This document shows, one piece after another, positions 29,435-41,137 of a stretch of DNA of 64,000 nt. The translations under genes were made by a program, and so were the position numbers. The stretch's first letter is position 1. Each line of letters begins with the position of its first letter. The notes below the pieces were generated by a model that was not told the origin of the DNA, did not search any database, and worked only from the letters and a program-made list of their open reading frames with translations. Source of the stretch: Granulosicoccus sp. (GTDB lineage: Bacteria; Pseudomonadota; Gammaproteobacteria; Granulosicoccales; Granulosicoccaceae). The DNA is taken from positions 1 through 64,000 of the forward strand of contig JALZUD010000050.1 in NCBI GenBank assembly GCA_023301725.1. Direction: 5' to 3'.

Positions 29435-31702
29435 CTATGACCTAGCGTTGCTGGTATGAATGCGAATGCACGAATCATTCAGTTGCTCAGCATGTGCTTT
29501 TGATTCAACACGACCCACAAGAGCGGCGCTGATATACCCAGCCTCTGACAAGGCCTCAAGACAGACCTTAGAAGCATCCAAAGGAACCACAGCGACCAAG
29601 CCACCACTGGTTTGCGGATCAAACAATAAATCTAGAGTGGCCGCTGTCAATCCATCATCAGCCGTGTCTGCAACATCTAGCTGTGGCAACGCAGACCTGT
29701 TTGGCTCCCAAAGAGAGCTACGAATACCCAGCAGAGACAATGCAAGTGCGCCGTCGAACATGGGTATTTGAGTAAGATCAAGCTGTGCCTCTAGCTCAAT
29801 TGCATCGAGAATTTTTTGCAAATGTCCTAGCAATCCAAAGCCTGTAACGTCTGTCATAACGGTACACCCATGCTGTCGTAGGATGTTGGCAGCTGACCGA
29901 TTGCTCTGCAACATGCTATTGATTACTGCATTAACATTGACGCCGTGAGCAAAGCCTTGCATCAAACCCGCGAAAACCGTGCCAACCCCAATAGCCTTAG
30001 TTAGTATGATGGCATCACCTGCAGCAACGCTATGTCCAGTCTCTACAACAGAACTGTCTGTATCCATAGTTGCATTAATGCACAACCCTACCGCCATATC
30101 TGCCCCTTGTGTCGTATGCCCTCCAATCAATGCACACGATTCTTCATCAAGAGCACTCAACACACCCTGCATTGTCAGGCGTAAATCGCGTTCGACAATG
30201 GCATCTGCAGATTCTGGCAAGGTTATGAGGACTTGCGCTGAATGTACAGTGGCATCGAGTGTGAATACATCGCTCATAGCATGCAACGCAGCAATCCGGC
30301 CCAATATATAGGGATCATCAACAATAGCGTTTATTTGATCCACTGATTGCACCAGTCGCGATGTAGGTAAATCAACAATGGCGGTATCACCGGCAGCCGA
30401 ATATGAAGAACGATTATCAGGTAGTGCCTCTGGCAGCAGCTCCTCCAGCACTTGTTCCAAAATATTACCCCCTACTTTTGCACCACAACCTCTACACCTG
30501 ACAGACGTTGTACTGCTTGCCAAGGCGTTGGGCAATTTGTTCAAGGATTCGTTCATGGCAAGCTTTGGAAGGTCAACAAACTGGTTCATGAATTTCTGAT
30601 CAATATGATTCTTCCATCGCCAAACCCAATTACCCTGCACGACAGCTGGCCCACGATTAGCTATGCCATGCTGAGGCCCTGTTGCCATCAAGCTTAAAAA
30701 ATCAGACTGTGGGACGTAGGGCTTTAAAGGAGTATCGAGCAAATAGCGTCGCAAGTTTTCAAACAACACTGGTGCCTGGCGAACAGCAAAAACACCTGCT
30801 TTAGCATTCGGCGTTTTCACTTGGGTGCCGATATCGCCAGTCGCAAAAACAAAGTCGTGAGAGGTGCTTTGCAGATGAGCGTTGGTCGCAACAAAGCCCC
30901 TCTTATCGACATCCAGACCAGCGGCGTTTGGCCAATCTGGACCAGTAGCCGCGGTACACCAGATAATTTCATCTAAGACAGCTTCACGGCCATCGGCAGC
31001 AATCAGTCTTCCTTGATCTACCTTGACCACATCGAAACCACGAACAATTTCAATGTTTGCATCGCGAGCCGCTTGTTCAGCCAGCTCGCCAACGTTGGCT
31101 GGTCGCCCGCCTATACTGTCGTTTCCTCGAATAAACCAATAACAACGGGCAGTGGTAGATTGCAAACGATGGCGTATGGCGGTAATCAATTCAAAACCTC
31201 CCGCGCCTGATCCTACTACTCCAATTGACACAGGCTTAGCCGATGAATGATCTTCGGCCCTTTGTAGGCGAAGTTGTAGTTGTTCCCAACGCGCATTGAA
31301 GCCGCTCACAGGTTTCACGGGCGTCACATGCTCTGCACAGCCTGGCACGGACAAATCAGGTGTTGAACCTGTATCAAGCGACAGCACATCAAAGCCCAAA
31401 GGTGGCCTGTCGTCGAACTGCACCTCTTTAGCGTTTAAGTCAATTCCAACAATAGTGTTTTCAATGAAACGAATACCCGCCCATTGGCACAGTTTTAATA
31501 AGTCGATATGAATTTGATCGAAACTATAATGCCCGGCAATTAATCCAGGCAGCATACCTGAGTAAGGTGTTTGCCGCGAAGTGGACACTAATGTGAGCCG
31601 CACGCCAGGCAATGGGCGCATAGCCCAGCGTCTCAGTACTAGAGCGTGGCTATGGCCACCACCGACAAAGCAGATATCTCTAACAATAGGCGTACTGTTC
31701 AA
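29435..31702 (-). CDS. selD: Selenide, water dikinase with N-terminal NDH-like FAD/NAD oxidoreductase domain (fusion)
   Basis: N-terminus DICFVGGGHSHALVLRRWAMRPLPGVRLTLVS...YSGMLPGLIAGHY; C-terminus VRCRGCGAKVGGNILEQVLEELLP...DDPYILGRIAALHAMSDVFTLDA...DVTGFGLLGHL...FDPQTSGGLVA. Confidence 0.93.
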   Translation of the reverse strand: MNSTPIVRDICFVGGGHSHALVLRRWAMRPLPGVRLTLVSTSRQTPYSGMLPGLIAGHYSFDQIHIDLLKLCQWAGIRFIENTIVGIDLNAKEVQFDDRPPLGFDVLSLDTGSTPDLSVPGCAEHVTPVKPVSGFNARWEQLQLRLQRAEDHSSAKPVSIGVVGSGAGGFELITAIRHRLQSTTARCYWFIRGNDSIGGRPANVGELAEQAARDANIEIVRGFDVVKVDQGRLIAADGREAVLDEIIWCTAATGPDWPNAAGLDVDKRGFVATNAHLQSTSHDFVFATGDIGTQVKTPNAKAGVFAVRQAPVLFENLRRYLLDTPLKPYVPQSDFLSLMATGPQHGIANRGPAVVQGNWVWRWKNHIDQKFMNQFVDLPKLAMNESLNKLPNALASSTTSVRCRGCGAKVGGNILEQVLEELLPEALPDNRSSYSAAGDTAIVDLPTSRLVQSVDQINAIVDDPYILGRIAALHAMSDVFTLDATVHSAQVLITLPESADAIVERDLRLTMQGVLSALDEESCALIGGHTTQGADMAVGLCINATMDTDSSVVETGHSVAAGDAIILTKAIGVGTVFAGLMQGFAHGVNVNAVINSMLQSNRSAANILRQHGCTVMTDVTGFGLLGHLQKILDAIELEAQLDLTQIPMFDGALALSLLGIRSSLWEPNRSALPQLDVADTADDGLTAATLDLLFDPQTSGGLVAVVPLDASKVCLEALSEAGYISAALVGRVESKAHAEQLNDSCIRIHTSNARS

Positions 31703-32823
31703 TGATGCTTTTCCAATATTTGTTCAGCGGTACCTGTAAAAACCACACGATCCAGCTTTTGGTTCAATTGATAATCGTACATGGGGTCGTAGTAGTCGCT
31801 AAGCAGCTTTTCAATGAACCCACTGTAGCCTTCGGTATTGTTGTTCAAACGGTGTTCTTTGAGGGCGTCGTCTAGTAGCCCAAGTGCTTGATGATAATTT
31901 TCACCACCAAAACGTCTTTGAATACGCGCTAGACTGCCTCGGTGATGCTCAGCATAAGCTTCAAAACCTTCATCAGGCCCTAATTGAACCTGATATTGCT
32001 CTAGTAGATCGGTGACATAGTCACCAAAGCAATTGTTTACACGCTGCGACATATCGCATTCAAGACTGTAGATGGGTGCAGTGGCCATAGCGTTTCGCAA
32101 TGTATCTGGCAAGCACACTCGGCCTATTAAACGAGCTTCATCTTCTAGAAAAACACGCGTATTACCTTGCTCTTCCAAGCGCATAAGCTCTATAGCTGCG
32201 GCATTTTCAAAATCTATATTGCTGGGTTGCTCAACAGGCAGTGAACCAAAACTTGATCCCCTATGTCTAGCTAGACCTTCTAGATCTACAGTGGAAGCTA
32301 GTTGATTGAGGAGCAATGTCTTTCCATTACCAGTACGGCCACCAATTAACACAAACGACATGGCAGAACAAAGGCGTTCCATTTCATGAATAAGGTACGT
32401 GCGCATGGCTTTGTAGCCACCTTCAATCAGAGTAATTTCCACCCCAACCTCTTTCAGCCAGTGTTGCACAATGCGCGAACGTAAACCACCACGAAAACAA
32501 TACAAGTGCGCACCCGCATTAGTATGAATAAAACGTTGCCATTGCTCAACACGCGCAGCTTGAATGTGCTCTGGTACGAGTTCAGCACCTAAGGCGATGG
32601 CATTGTCTTGACCCTGCTCTTTGTAGCGAAGACCAACGAGATGTCGCTCTTCATCACTCATTAACGGCAAATTCACTGCATGCGGAAAGGCACCTTTGGC
32701 AAATTCGACCGGAGCGCGCACATCAAGTAACGGGATGCCCGACAAAAACAAGGCTCGAAAATCATTGAGCACCTTGTTAGGTTTTTGCGGTATTCCAGCT
32801 ATGCGTTCGTCAAGTTTTGACAC
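31699..32823 (-). CDS. mnmH: tRNA 2-selenouridine synthase
   Basis: Rhodanese motif LYCFRGGLRSRIVQHWL and P-loop LIGGRTGNGKTLLLNQL; start of selD overlaps its stop by 4 nt. Confidence 0.93.
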   Translation of the reverse strand: MSKLDERIAGIPQKPNKVLNDFRALFLSGIPLLDVRAPVEFAKGAFPHAVNLPLMSDEERHLVGLRYKEQGQDNAIALGAELVPEHIQAARVEQWQRFIHTNAGAHLYCFRGGLRSRIVQHWLKEVGVEITLIEGGYKAMRTYLIHEMERLCSAMSFVLIGGRTGNGKTLLLNQLASTVDLEGLARHRGSSFGSLPVEQPSNIDFENAAAIELMRLEEQGNTRVFLEDEARLIGRVCLPDTLRNAMATAPIYSLECDMSQRVNNCFGDYVTDLLEQYQVQLGPDEGFEAYAEHHRGSLARIQRRFGGENYHQALGLLDDALKEHRLNNNTEGYSGFIEKLLSDYYDPMYDYQLNQKLDRVVFTGTAEQILEKHH

Positions 32824-32838
32824 AGGAACTGGGCCTAC

Positions 32839-34179
<1,341 letters not shown>

Positions 34180-34224
34180 CTATAGGCTTTTGTAAGCCCA
34201 CTAGTTTACCCTAGCGCACAGGTT

Positions 34225-35196
34225 TTATCGCTCTTTGACGAAAGGAGTACCTACGGCTTTAGGTGCGGTAGCCAGCCCGATAAAGCCTGCCAGCAGAACA
34301 ACAGTTAAGACGTAAGGTAATGCCTGAATCGCCTGTACCGGCACTTCTCCGATCACTGGCAGCTCAACGCCCTGTAACCGGATGGCGACAGCATCCAGAA
34401 AACCGAACATTAAACACGCGAGCATGGCAGGTACAGGGCGCCATTTACCAAAAATCAGAGCCGCCAATGCAATATAGCCTTGTCCAGCGGTCATTTCACG
34501 CACAAACGAGGCATTTTGAGCCGTTGACAGGTAGGCTCCGGCGATACCTGACAGCGCACCGCAGATGGCGACTGCACTGTAGCGTAAACCGCTAACAGAC
34601 AAGCCACCGGTATCTACAGCAAGTGGATTTTCACCCACGGCCCTTAACCGCAAACCGAACCGCGTGCGATAAACCACCAGCCATGTCAGTAGAACCACCA
34701 ACCAGGCCATGTAGACAAGGATGTTGTGGCCACTGATCACATCCGCATAGAGCTGCCCTAGGAAAGGCACATCAGCTAGCGTTTTGGTGAAAGGTAGTTC
34801 AATCGGTGAAAACCGAGCGTCGCCGCTTAATGAAGGCGTTTGCCCACCTTGCCTGAACCAGGCTATGCCCAACACCACGGTTAGCCCTGAGGCCAAAATA
34901 TTAATGGCCAAACCACTAACCACCTGATTACCACGATGTGTAATGCAGGCAAAGCCATGAACCATTGCTAGCACAACACCAACGGCCATTGCACACAGCA
35001 GCGCCAGCCACGCACTGCCCGTTACTGCCGCGACAGATCCTGCGGCAAAAGCTGCCGCCAGCATCTTGCCTTCAAGGCTGATATCGACAATACCCGAGCG
35101 TTCAGAAAACAAGCCCGCCATGGCAGCCAGAATTAACGGCGTGGAAACTCTCAGTGTGGCGTCCAGTATGCCGAACAAGCTTGTCAGCATTTCCAT
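34225..35196 (-). CDS. Nucleoside-type ABC transporter permease
   Basis: TPLILAAMAGLFSERSGIVDISLEGKMLAAAFAA..., BMP-associated permease family. Confidence 0.92.
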   Translation of the reverse strand: MEMLTSLFGILDATLRVSTPLILAAMAGLFSERSGIVDISLEGKMLAAAFAAGSVAAVTGSAWLALLCAMAVGVVLAMVHGFACITHRGNQVVSGLAINILASGLTVVLGIAWFRQGGQTPSLSGDARFSPIELPFTKTLADVPFLGQLYADVISGHNILVYMAWLVVLLTWLVVYRTRFGLRLRAVGENPLAVDTGGLSVSGLRYSAVAICGALSGIAGAYLSTAQNASFVREMTAGQGYIALAALIFGKWRPVPAMLACLMFGFLDAVAIRLQGVELPVIGEVPVQAIQALPYVLTVVLLAGFIGLATAPKAVGTPFVKER

Positions 35197-36323
35197 CAGA
35201 CAGGCTCCACATCGTCGACAGATGTAAACTTAAGATAAACGTGAACCACCCATGGGCGAAGCATTAGCGCAAGAGCTCCAGAAAACAGAATAATCAGGCC
35301 TTGAATTGCCACTACCATCTCGCGCGTGATTTTCGGAATCTCAAACGCAAGCTCGGCTCCTCCCTGATAGAGAATCCCGAACAACAAGCTGGCCACGATA
35401 ATACCCACAGGATGGTTACGCCCCATGAGAGACACGGCGATTCCGGTGAATCCATACCCTGCGGTAAAGTTAAGCAGTAGGCGGTGATGAACACCCATGA
35501 TCTCGTTCACAGCAACAAAACCTGCAAGCGCACCGGACAAGCACATGGCGCTTATAATGATGGTTTTGGGTTGAATGCCTGCGTAGCGAGCAGCAGACTT
35601 ACTGTAACCGGATGTGCGTAACTCATAACCCCATCGTGTGCGCCAGATGTAGATCCAGACGAACAAGCAACAGACTAACGCAAAAAATAATGAAACATTC
35701 AAAGGCGAGCGCGATACTTCAAAGCCGAACCTTGCCAGAAATTCGTGCATAAAAGGCAACCAGGCAGCTTCGTCAAACAAACGTGATTCTGGCGACATCT
35801 GGCCAGGTTTAATGAGTACATTCACTAACAGGTACACCATAATGGAGGCTGCTATGAAGTTGAACATGATGGTCGTAATAACGATGTGGCTGCCTCTGTG
35901 GGCTTGCAGCCACGCTGGTATAAAAGCCCACGCAGCACCAAACACACCGGCTGCAGCTATGCCCAGAGGGATAAGTAGCAGCGTTGGCAAATAGCTATCT
36001 AATGTCAGAAAGACAACGCCTACTCCCAAGCCCCCCATGTACGCCTGCCCCTCACCGCCAATATTAAAAAGATTGGCATGAAAGGCGACCGCAACCGCCA
36101 GGCCTGTGAAAATAAAGTTGGTGGTGTAATACAAGGTGTAGCCAATGGCTTCATCGTAGCCAAAAGCACCATTAATCATAATGCCTACAGCTTCAATCGG
36201 ATTTACGCCGATCGCCAGCATGATAAACCCCGCACAAACCAGCGCCAACAGAATATTCAATATCGGGATAACGCCAATTTCAAGCCAGCCCGGCAGCGCA
36301 ATATTGCTGGTGTTTATACTCAC
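35196..36323 (-). CDS. Nucleoside-type ABC transporter permease
   Basis: NIGGEGQAYMGGLGVG...MNFIAASIMVYLL...GFTGIAVSLMGRNHPVGIIVASLLFGIL. Confidence 0.92.
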   Translation of the reverse strand: MSINTSNIALPGWLEIGVIPILNILLALVCAGFIMLAIGVNPIEAVGIMINGAFGYDEAIGYTLYYTTNFIFTGLAVAVAFHANLFNIGGEGQAYMGGLGVGVVFLTLDSYLPTLLLIPLGIAAAGVFGAAWAFIPAWLQAHRGSHIVITTIMFNFIAASIMVYLLVNVLIKPGQMSPESRLFDEAAWLPFMHEFLARFGFEVSRSPLNVSLFFALVCCLFVWIYIWRTRWGYELRTSGYSKSAARYAGIQPKTIIISAMCLSGALAGFVAVNEIMGVHHRLLLNFTAGYGFTGIAVSLMGRNHPVGIIVASLLFGILYQGGAELAFEIPKITREMVVAIQGLIILFSGALALMLRPWVVHVYLKFTSVDDVEPV

Positions 36324-37915
36324 GCCGCTGCGTCCTTGTGGGCGTTGGCCATCATTAAACCCAATTGCGTTTTGTTGGCATCGGTGCCTGCCACTTCCGC
36401 CACGATAGCGCCTTCAAACATAACGATAATACGATCTGCCAACGCCATGATTTCGTCTAACTCGACTGACACGAGCAATACAGCACAGCCAATATCACGC
36501 ATGTCGGCAATTTTTTCGTGAATGAGCTCAATGGCGCCAATATCGACACCTCGCGTGGGCTGCCCTACTAACAATACTTCAGGTGACTTATCCAGCTCAC
36601 GCGCCAAGATCAGTTTTTGCTGATTGCCACCTGAAAAAGATGCCGACTTCAGATGTGGATTGCCAGGGCGAACATCCAGGCCATGCATCAATTGCACGCA
36701 GACATTTTTGATGATATCCAAGCGCAAGAGGCCACGCAGATTAAATTTGGCAGATCGCTGGTAGCCAAGTACTGAAGATTCCGCAGCGGTGAAGGCTTTA
36801 ACAATACCTAGCTTCAACCGGTCTTCAGGTACATGTTGAACGCCTAGCTCTCGCATCTGTGATGGGTTGACTGGATGATCAGCACTCACATTCTGCCCGT
36901 TGATAACAAAGGAGCCGCTTGTGAGTTCAGTGATTCCTGACAATACTTCAAGCAACATGCTTTGCCCATTGCCCGCCACACCGGCCACACCCACGATCTC
37001 GCCTCGCCTGACATTGAACGACAATCCGTTGATTCGTTTTTTTCCCTGCTTGTCGACAACGCCCAGATTACTAACCTCGATGCCTAAGGGTGTGTCCTTT
37101 GGCAACGGGCTTGTACGATGGTAATTGCGAGTTTCCAACTTGCGGCCAACCATGAGTTCTGCCAGCTCCGACATGCTGGTATCCCGCGTGTTTAGATGGT
37201 CGATCATTTCGCCCTGTCGCAACACCGACACCGTATCAGTGATATCCATGATCTCACGCAGCTTATGCGTAATCAGGATGATAGTGACACCTTGCCCGCG
37301 AAGCGCGTCGAGCACACGAAATAACTGGTCGGCCTCTTGTGGCGTTAAAACACCCGTTGGCTCATCAAGAATCAGAATTTGTGCACGCCGATATAGGGCC
37401 TTGAGAATTTCAGTACGCTGTTGCTCACCCACAGGTAGCGAAGATACCAGCGCATCCAGATTAACCGAGAGTTGGTAATCATCGGCCAGTTGTTGTAATT
37501 TGTCGCGCGCATCATTAGCGCTGCGCGAGAGTAGTGCATGAGTTTCAGCACCTAGCATGATGTTTTCCAGCACGCTGAAGGTCTCTACCAACATGAAATG
37601 CTGATGCACCATGCCAATACCTGCGGCAATGGCGTCTCGCGAACTGTTGATGTCAACGGGCTCGCCGTTGATGTGAATAGTGCCACTGTCGGCTTGGTAG
37701 AAGCCGTACAGAATGCTCATGAGTGTGGACTTACCTGCGCCGTTTTCGCCCACAATGCCGTGGATCGTGCCTCGCGCCACCCGCAGATCTATGTTGTGAT
37801 TAGCTTTTACGGCACCAAAGCGTTTAGAGATACCTTTGAGCTCGATGGCGTAGTCTGCAACGTCAGACGGGGCCAACTGTGCGGCCCCGTCTTGATCACT
37901 ATCGTTATGCGTCAT
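36320..37915 (-). CDS. Nucleoside-type ABC transporter ATP-binding protein (double ABC domain)
   Basis: [55 protein letters not shown]; second domain LLVGQPTRGVDIGAIELIHEKI. Start placed at MTHNDSDQDG, 37915. Confidence 0.93.
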   Translation of the reverse strand: MTHNDSDQDGAAQLAPSDVADYAIELKGISKRFGAVKANHNIDLRVARGTIHGIVGENGAGKSTLMSILYGFYQADSGTIHINGEPVDINSSRDAIAAGIGMVHQHFMLVETFSVLENIMLGAETHALLSRSANDARDKLQQLADDYQLSVNLDALVSSLPVGEQQRTEILKALYRRAQILILDEPTGVLTPQEADQLFRVLDALRGQGVTIILITHKLREIMDITDTVSVLRQGEMIDHLNTRDTSMSELAELMVGRKLETRNYHRTSPLPKDTPLGIEVSNLGVVDKQGKKRINGLSFNVRRGEIVGVAGVAGNGQSMLLEVLSGITELTSGSFVINGQNVSADHPVNPSQMRELGVQHVPEDRLKLGIVKAFTAAESSVLGYQRSAKFNLRGLLRLDIIKNVCVQLMHGLDVRPGNPHLKSASFSGGNQQKLILARELDKSPEVLLVGQPTRGVDIGAIELIHEKIADMRDIGCAVLLVSVELDEIMALADRIIVMFEGAIVAEVAGTDANKTQLGLMMANAHKDAAA

Positions 37916-37934
37916 AGTCGCCGATAGAGCTATG

Positions 37935-38966
37935 CTAGTAAGTGCAGCTGTTATCCGACATGTAGTCGTGTACAACGATGTCACCGGAAATAATTTCAGC
38001 AGAAGCAACTTCAACAGCTGCCTTCATAACTTCGTCAATCAACGCTTCGTTGTGCTCATCTAGCGCCCAACCTACACCATCTTCGGCTAGACCGAGTACC
38101 TTGAGGCCTGGCTCCCATGTACCTTTCTGGGCATCTTGAAACGCGTTGTACGCTGCAACATCAACTCGCTTGAGCATGGATGTGAGCATGGAACCCGGAT
38201 GCAGGTAGTTCTGGTTTGAGTCAACACCGATAGCCAGATTTCCAGCGTCTACAGCAGCCTGATAAACCCCAACACCTGTCCCGCCAGCAGCGGCATAGAT
38301 CACATCAACATCTCGATCGAATTGACCTTTGGCAAGCTCACTGCCACGACCCGGATCGTTCCAGGCTGAAGGTGTTGTGCCTGTCATGTTTTGAATGACG
38401 TTAACCTCAACATTTGCATGCTTGGCACCCTGCTCATATCCGCACGCAAAACGGCGAATGAGTGGAATATCCATACCACCAACGAACCCGACTGCACCCG
38501 TTTCTGACGCCATAGCGGCCAAAACACCTACTAGAAATGAACCTTCCTGCTCTTTAAATACAACAGACTGCACGTTGGGAAGATCAACAACGCCATCGAT
38601 GAGCGTGAAGCTGACATCAGGAAACTCTTTTGCCACTGTTTCCATAGGTCCGGCCTGGGCGAAGCCCACCCCAAGGATAGGGTTTGCACCACGCTGCGCC
38701 ATCCGGCGAAGGGCTTGCTCACGCTGCGTTTCGTTGGTGACTTCGAATTCACGATACTCAATACCAGTTTCGGCTTTGAAGCGTTCGACACCCTCAGCTA
38801 CCCCTTGGTTGAATGATTTGTCGAACTTGCCACCCATGTCGAAAACGACCGCAGGTGATACATCCGCAGCCATTGCCGCAGAACTTAACAGCATGCCGGC
38901 GAGACCCGCCAGGCATCCGCCTACACTGGAATTTGTACGCGAGATTGTCATTTTCAATGCCCTCAT
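37935..38966 (-). CDS. BMP-family periplasmic nucleoside-binding protein
   Basis: VSPAVVFDMGGKFDKSFNQGVAEGVERFKAETGIEYRE...GFVGGMDIPLIRRFACGYEQGAK; signal peptide. Start placed at MRALKMTISRTNSS. Confidence 0.92.
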   Translation of the reverse strand: MRALKMTISRTNSSVGGCLAGLAGMLLSSAAMAADVSPAVVFDMGGKFDKSFNQGVAEGVERFKAETGIEYREFEVTNETQREQALRRMAQRGANPILGVGFAQAGPMETVAKEFPDVSFTLIDGVVDLPNVQSVVFKEQEGSFLVGVLAAMASETGAVGFVGGMDIPLIRRFACGYEQGAKHANVEVNVIQNMTGTTPSAWNDPGRGSELAKGQFDRDVDVIYAAAGGTGVGVYQAAVDAGNLAIGVDSNQNYLHPGSMLTSMLKRVDVAAYNAFQDAQKGTWEPGLKVLGLAEDGVGWALDEHNEALIDEVMKAAVEVASAEIISGDIVVHDYMSDNSCTY

Positions 38967-39050
38967 AGAGTGGTTAAACGTCTTGCGCGTGGGCACAAGA
39001 GATATCGTTTTCGAGTGTATCACGAACATTTTTGCGATCCAATTGAGAAA

Positions 39051-39362
39051 CTACTCAGCTTCGGTCGCAGCATCAGCAGCCAGCAACAATTTACCTAGCT
39101 CCACAAAGCTGTCTTTGTAGTAGTACGGCGAGGTTTGATCGGGACTTTGCGTATTTTCTTCGTTGACACCGTAGTCAAGTCCTTTTTCGCTGAGTACTTT
39201 GTATTTTTTTATAACACCCGGCCGAGTAGAGCTTTCTCGAGTAGCCTCTTCCAGCAAACCGATCTTGAGCATCAGCTTGTTAGCTTTGACTGCCGATAAT
39301 TCAACACCATGCTCTTTCAGCAATTTGGTTAAAGATTCAACATCATTGCCTTTCATCATCAC
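39051..39362 (-). CDS. Small protein resembling a phage antirepressor C-terminal DNA-binding domain
   Basis: LTKLLKEHGVELSAVKANKLMLKIGLLEEATRESSTRPGVIKKYKVLSEKGLDYGVNE; by eye resembles ANT/KilA-C type domains. Confidence 0.6.
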   Translation of the reverse strand: MMMKGNDVESLTKLLKEHGVELSAVKANKLMLKIGLLEEATRESSTRPGVIKKYKVLSEKGLDYGVNEENTQSPDQTSPYYYKDSFVELGKLLLAADAATEAE

Positions 39363-39433
39363 ACCTCAATTTGCTACTGGTAACTCCTGCCCCACAGTGT
39401 AGCGCCAAACAGACGGGCAACACCTTGTTGTGA

Positions 39434-41137
39434 TTATCGACGTGCCAGTTTTGCCAACCTCGCCTGCTCTTCCAGTGCCTGATCACGGTATTGCTCAGCC
39501 ACCGCCTGCGCGTCGAGCGGGTTCATTCCCACAAGTTCTAGCACATCCTCTCCCATGAGCAAAGCTGTCTCAAAGGTTTCACCATAGGCCCGATCTGCAC
39601 CGCCGCGAAGCAGCCGGTGCTCGCCGTCAGTATCAACAGCTCGCGACAACACCTTTAAATGTGCGTATTCTCGGTGCGCCTCTCGTACCATAGCAACAGC
39701 TGCCTCTGAGTCGTCAATAGCAACTACAAGCACTGAAGCCCGTTTTGCACCAGCTGCAACTAGTAAATCAGGCCTCAGAGCGTTGCCGTAAAAGCCTACG
39801 AATCCAGCCTGGCGCAACTGGGTAAAACGATCAGGGTTATGGTCAATAACAACGACGCGGAAGCCGTTGTCCTTTAGTAGCTGAGCGACCACTTTGCCCA
39901 CTCGACCAAAACCCGCAACAATGACTTGCGAATCCGCCACATCTGCAGTGCCAAGCCCAGTATCACTTTGCAAACGCGCCGGCAGACTATCGCGCCTGGC
40001 CGCATTAAAAAGCAGCAGCGGTGTGGTCAGCATCGACAGGGCGATGACCAAGACTAATTGTGCAGCCAGCTTCTCTGGAAGAGCCTGATAACTCACTGCC
40101 AAAGCAATAACGACGAAGGCAAGCTCTCCACTTTGCGCCAGCACTGTCGCTAGCCAGATGCGCTGCTGGCGTGGCACTGATGCATAGCGAACAATATTGC
40201 GAATGATCCAGGCCTTGGCGAACACTAACAATGCAACCAGAGCGAAAGTCTCAAGTGGCTTCCTGATGAACGTTGCAAAATCGATTTGCATGCCGGTTGA
40301 GATAAAAAACATGCCCACCAGCAAACCCGTAAATGGAGACGTGGCAATACGTATGGCCGAACCATATTCGGAACGTGCAAGCAGTAAACCACTAAGCATG
40401 GCACCTAGCTCTAGTGGTAGAGACAATGCATCAACAATCAGCAGCAAACCAATAACCAGAAGCACAGCGAAAGCAGCAAACACTTCATCCAGACCGATAC
40501 TCACCACATAACGAAAGGCTTGCTGCAACAGCAAGTGAGCAGCGACACCAAGCACAATAGTGAACACAGCTCCTTTAAAAACGGTCAGCAAACCATCGCC
40601 TTGGCTCGCTTGTGTATCAAAGCCGAATAATGGCAAGAAGACTATTATGGGTAGCAGCAGCATTGACTGAGCCAGCAGCAACTGAAGCCCGCTTTCGGTC
40701 ACTGCAGAGCCGGTTGGGTAACGCTCATCAAAGGTATGCCTGGCCACTGCATCAGAAGATATTGACAGTGCAAGTCCGGCCACTAGCGCGTGGTACCAGG
40801 GGTGACCTATTAGTACAGCAACCAGCGTTATCACAAGAGCAGTCAAACCAAATTGCAATAAACCAAGAGGGAGGAGCTCCCCTGCAAGTCGCTTTAATCG
40901 ATCTGGTGTTGCCTGCAAACCCACTAAAAACAGCAACAATACGGTGGACACGCGAGCAAACAATTCTATTGTGGTTACGTCGCGTATTAACGCTAAACCC
41001 CAAGGACCTATCAAGATACCCGCTAGCAAGTAACCAAACACAGGCCCAAGGCCCAGTCGCCGAGCACTGGGAACAACCAACAGGCCTGCTAGCAAATAGA
41101 TAAATATATTGAGTAGCAGGCCATTCGTGTCAGCCAT
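39434..41137 (-). CDS. Kef-type monovalent cation:proton antiporter with RCK/TrkA-N domain
   Basis: LAGLLVVPSARRLGLGPVFGYLLAGILIGPWGL; DSQVIVAGFGRVGKVVAQLLKDNGFRVVVIDHN. Confidence 0.92.
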   Translation of the reverse strand: MADTNGLLLNIFIYLLAGLLVVPSARRLGLGPVFGYLLAGILIGPWGLALIRDVTTIELFARVSTVLLLFLVGLQATPDRLKRLAGELLPLGLLQFGLTALVITLVAVLIGHPWYHALVAGLALSISSDAVARHTFDERYPTGSAVTESGLQLLLAQSMLLLPIIVFLPLFGFDTQASQGDGLLTVFKGAVFTIVLGVAAHLLLQQAFRYVVSIGLDEVFAAFAVLLVIGLLLIVDALSLPLELGAMLSGLLLARSEYGSAIRIATSPFTGLLVGMFFISTGMQIDFATFIRKPLETFALVALLVFAKAWIIRNIVRYASVPRQQRIWLATVLAQSGELAFVVIALAVSYQALPEKLAAQLVLVIALSMLTTPLLLFNAARRDSLPARLQSDTGLGTADVADSQVIVAGFGRVGKVVAQLLKDNGFRVVVIDHNPDRFTQLRQAGFVGFYGNALRPDLLVAAGAKRASVLVVAIDDSEAAVAMVREAHREYAHLKVLSRAVDTDGEHRLLRGGADRAYGETFETALLMGEDVLELVGMNPLDAQAVAEQYRDQALEEQARLAKLARR

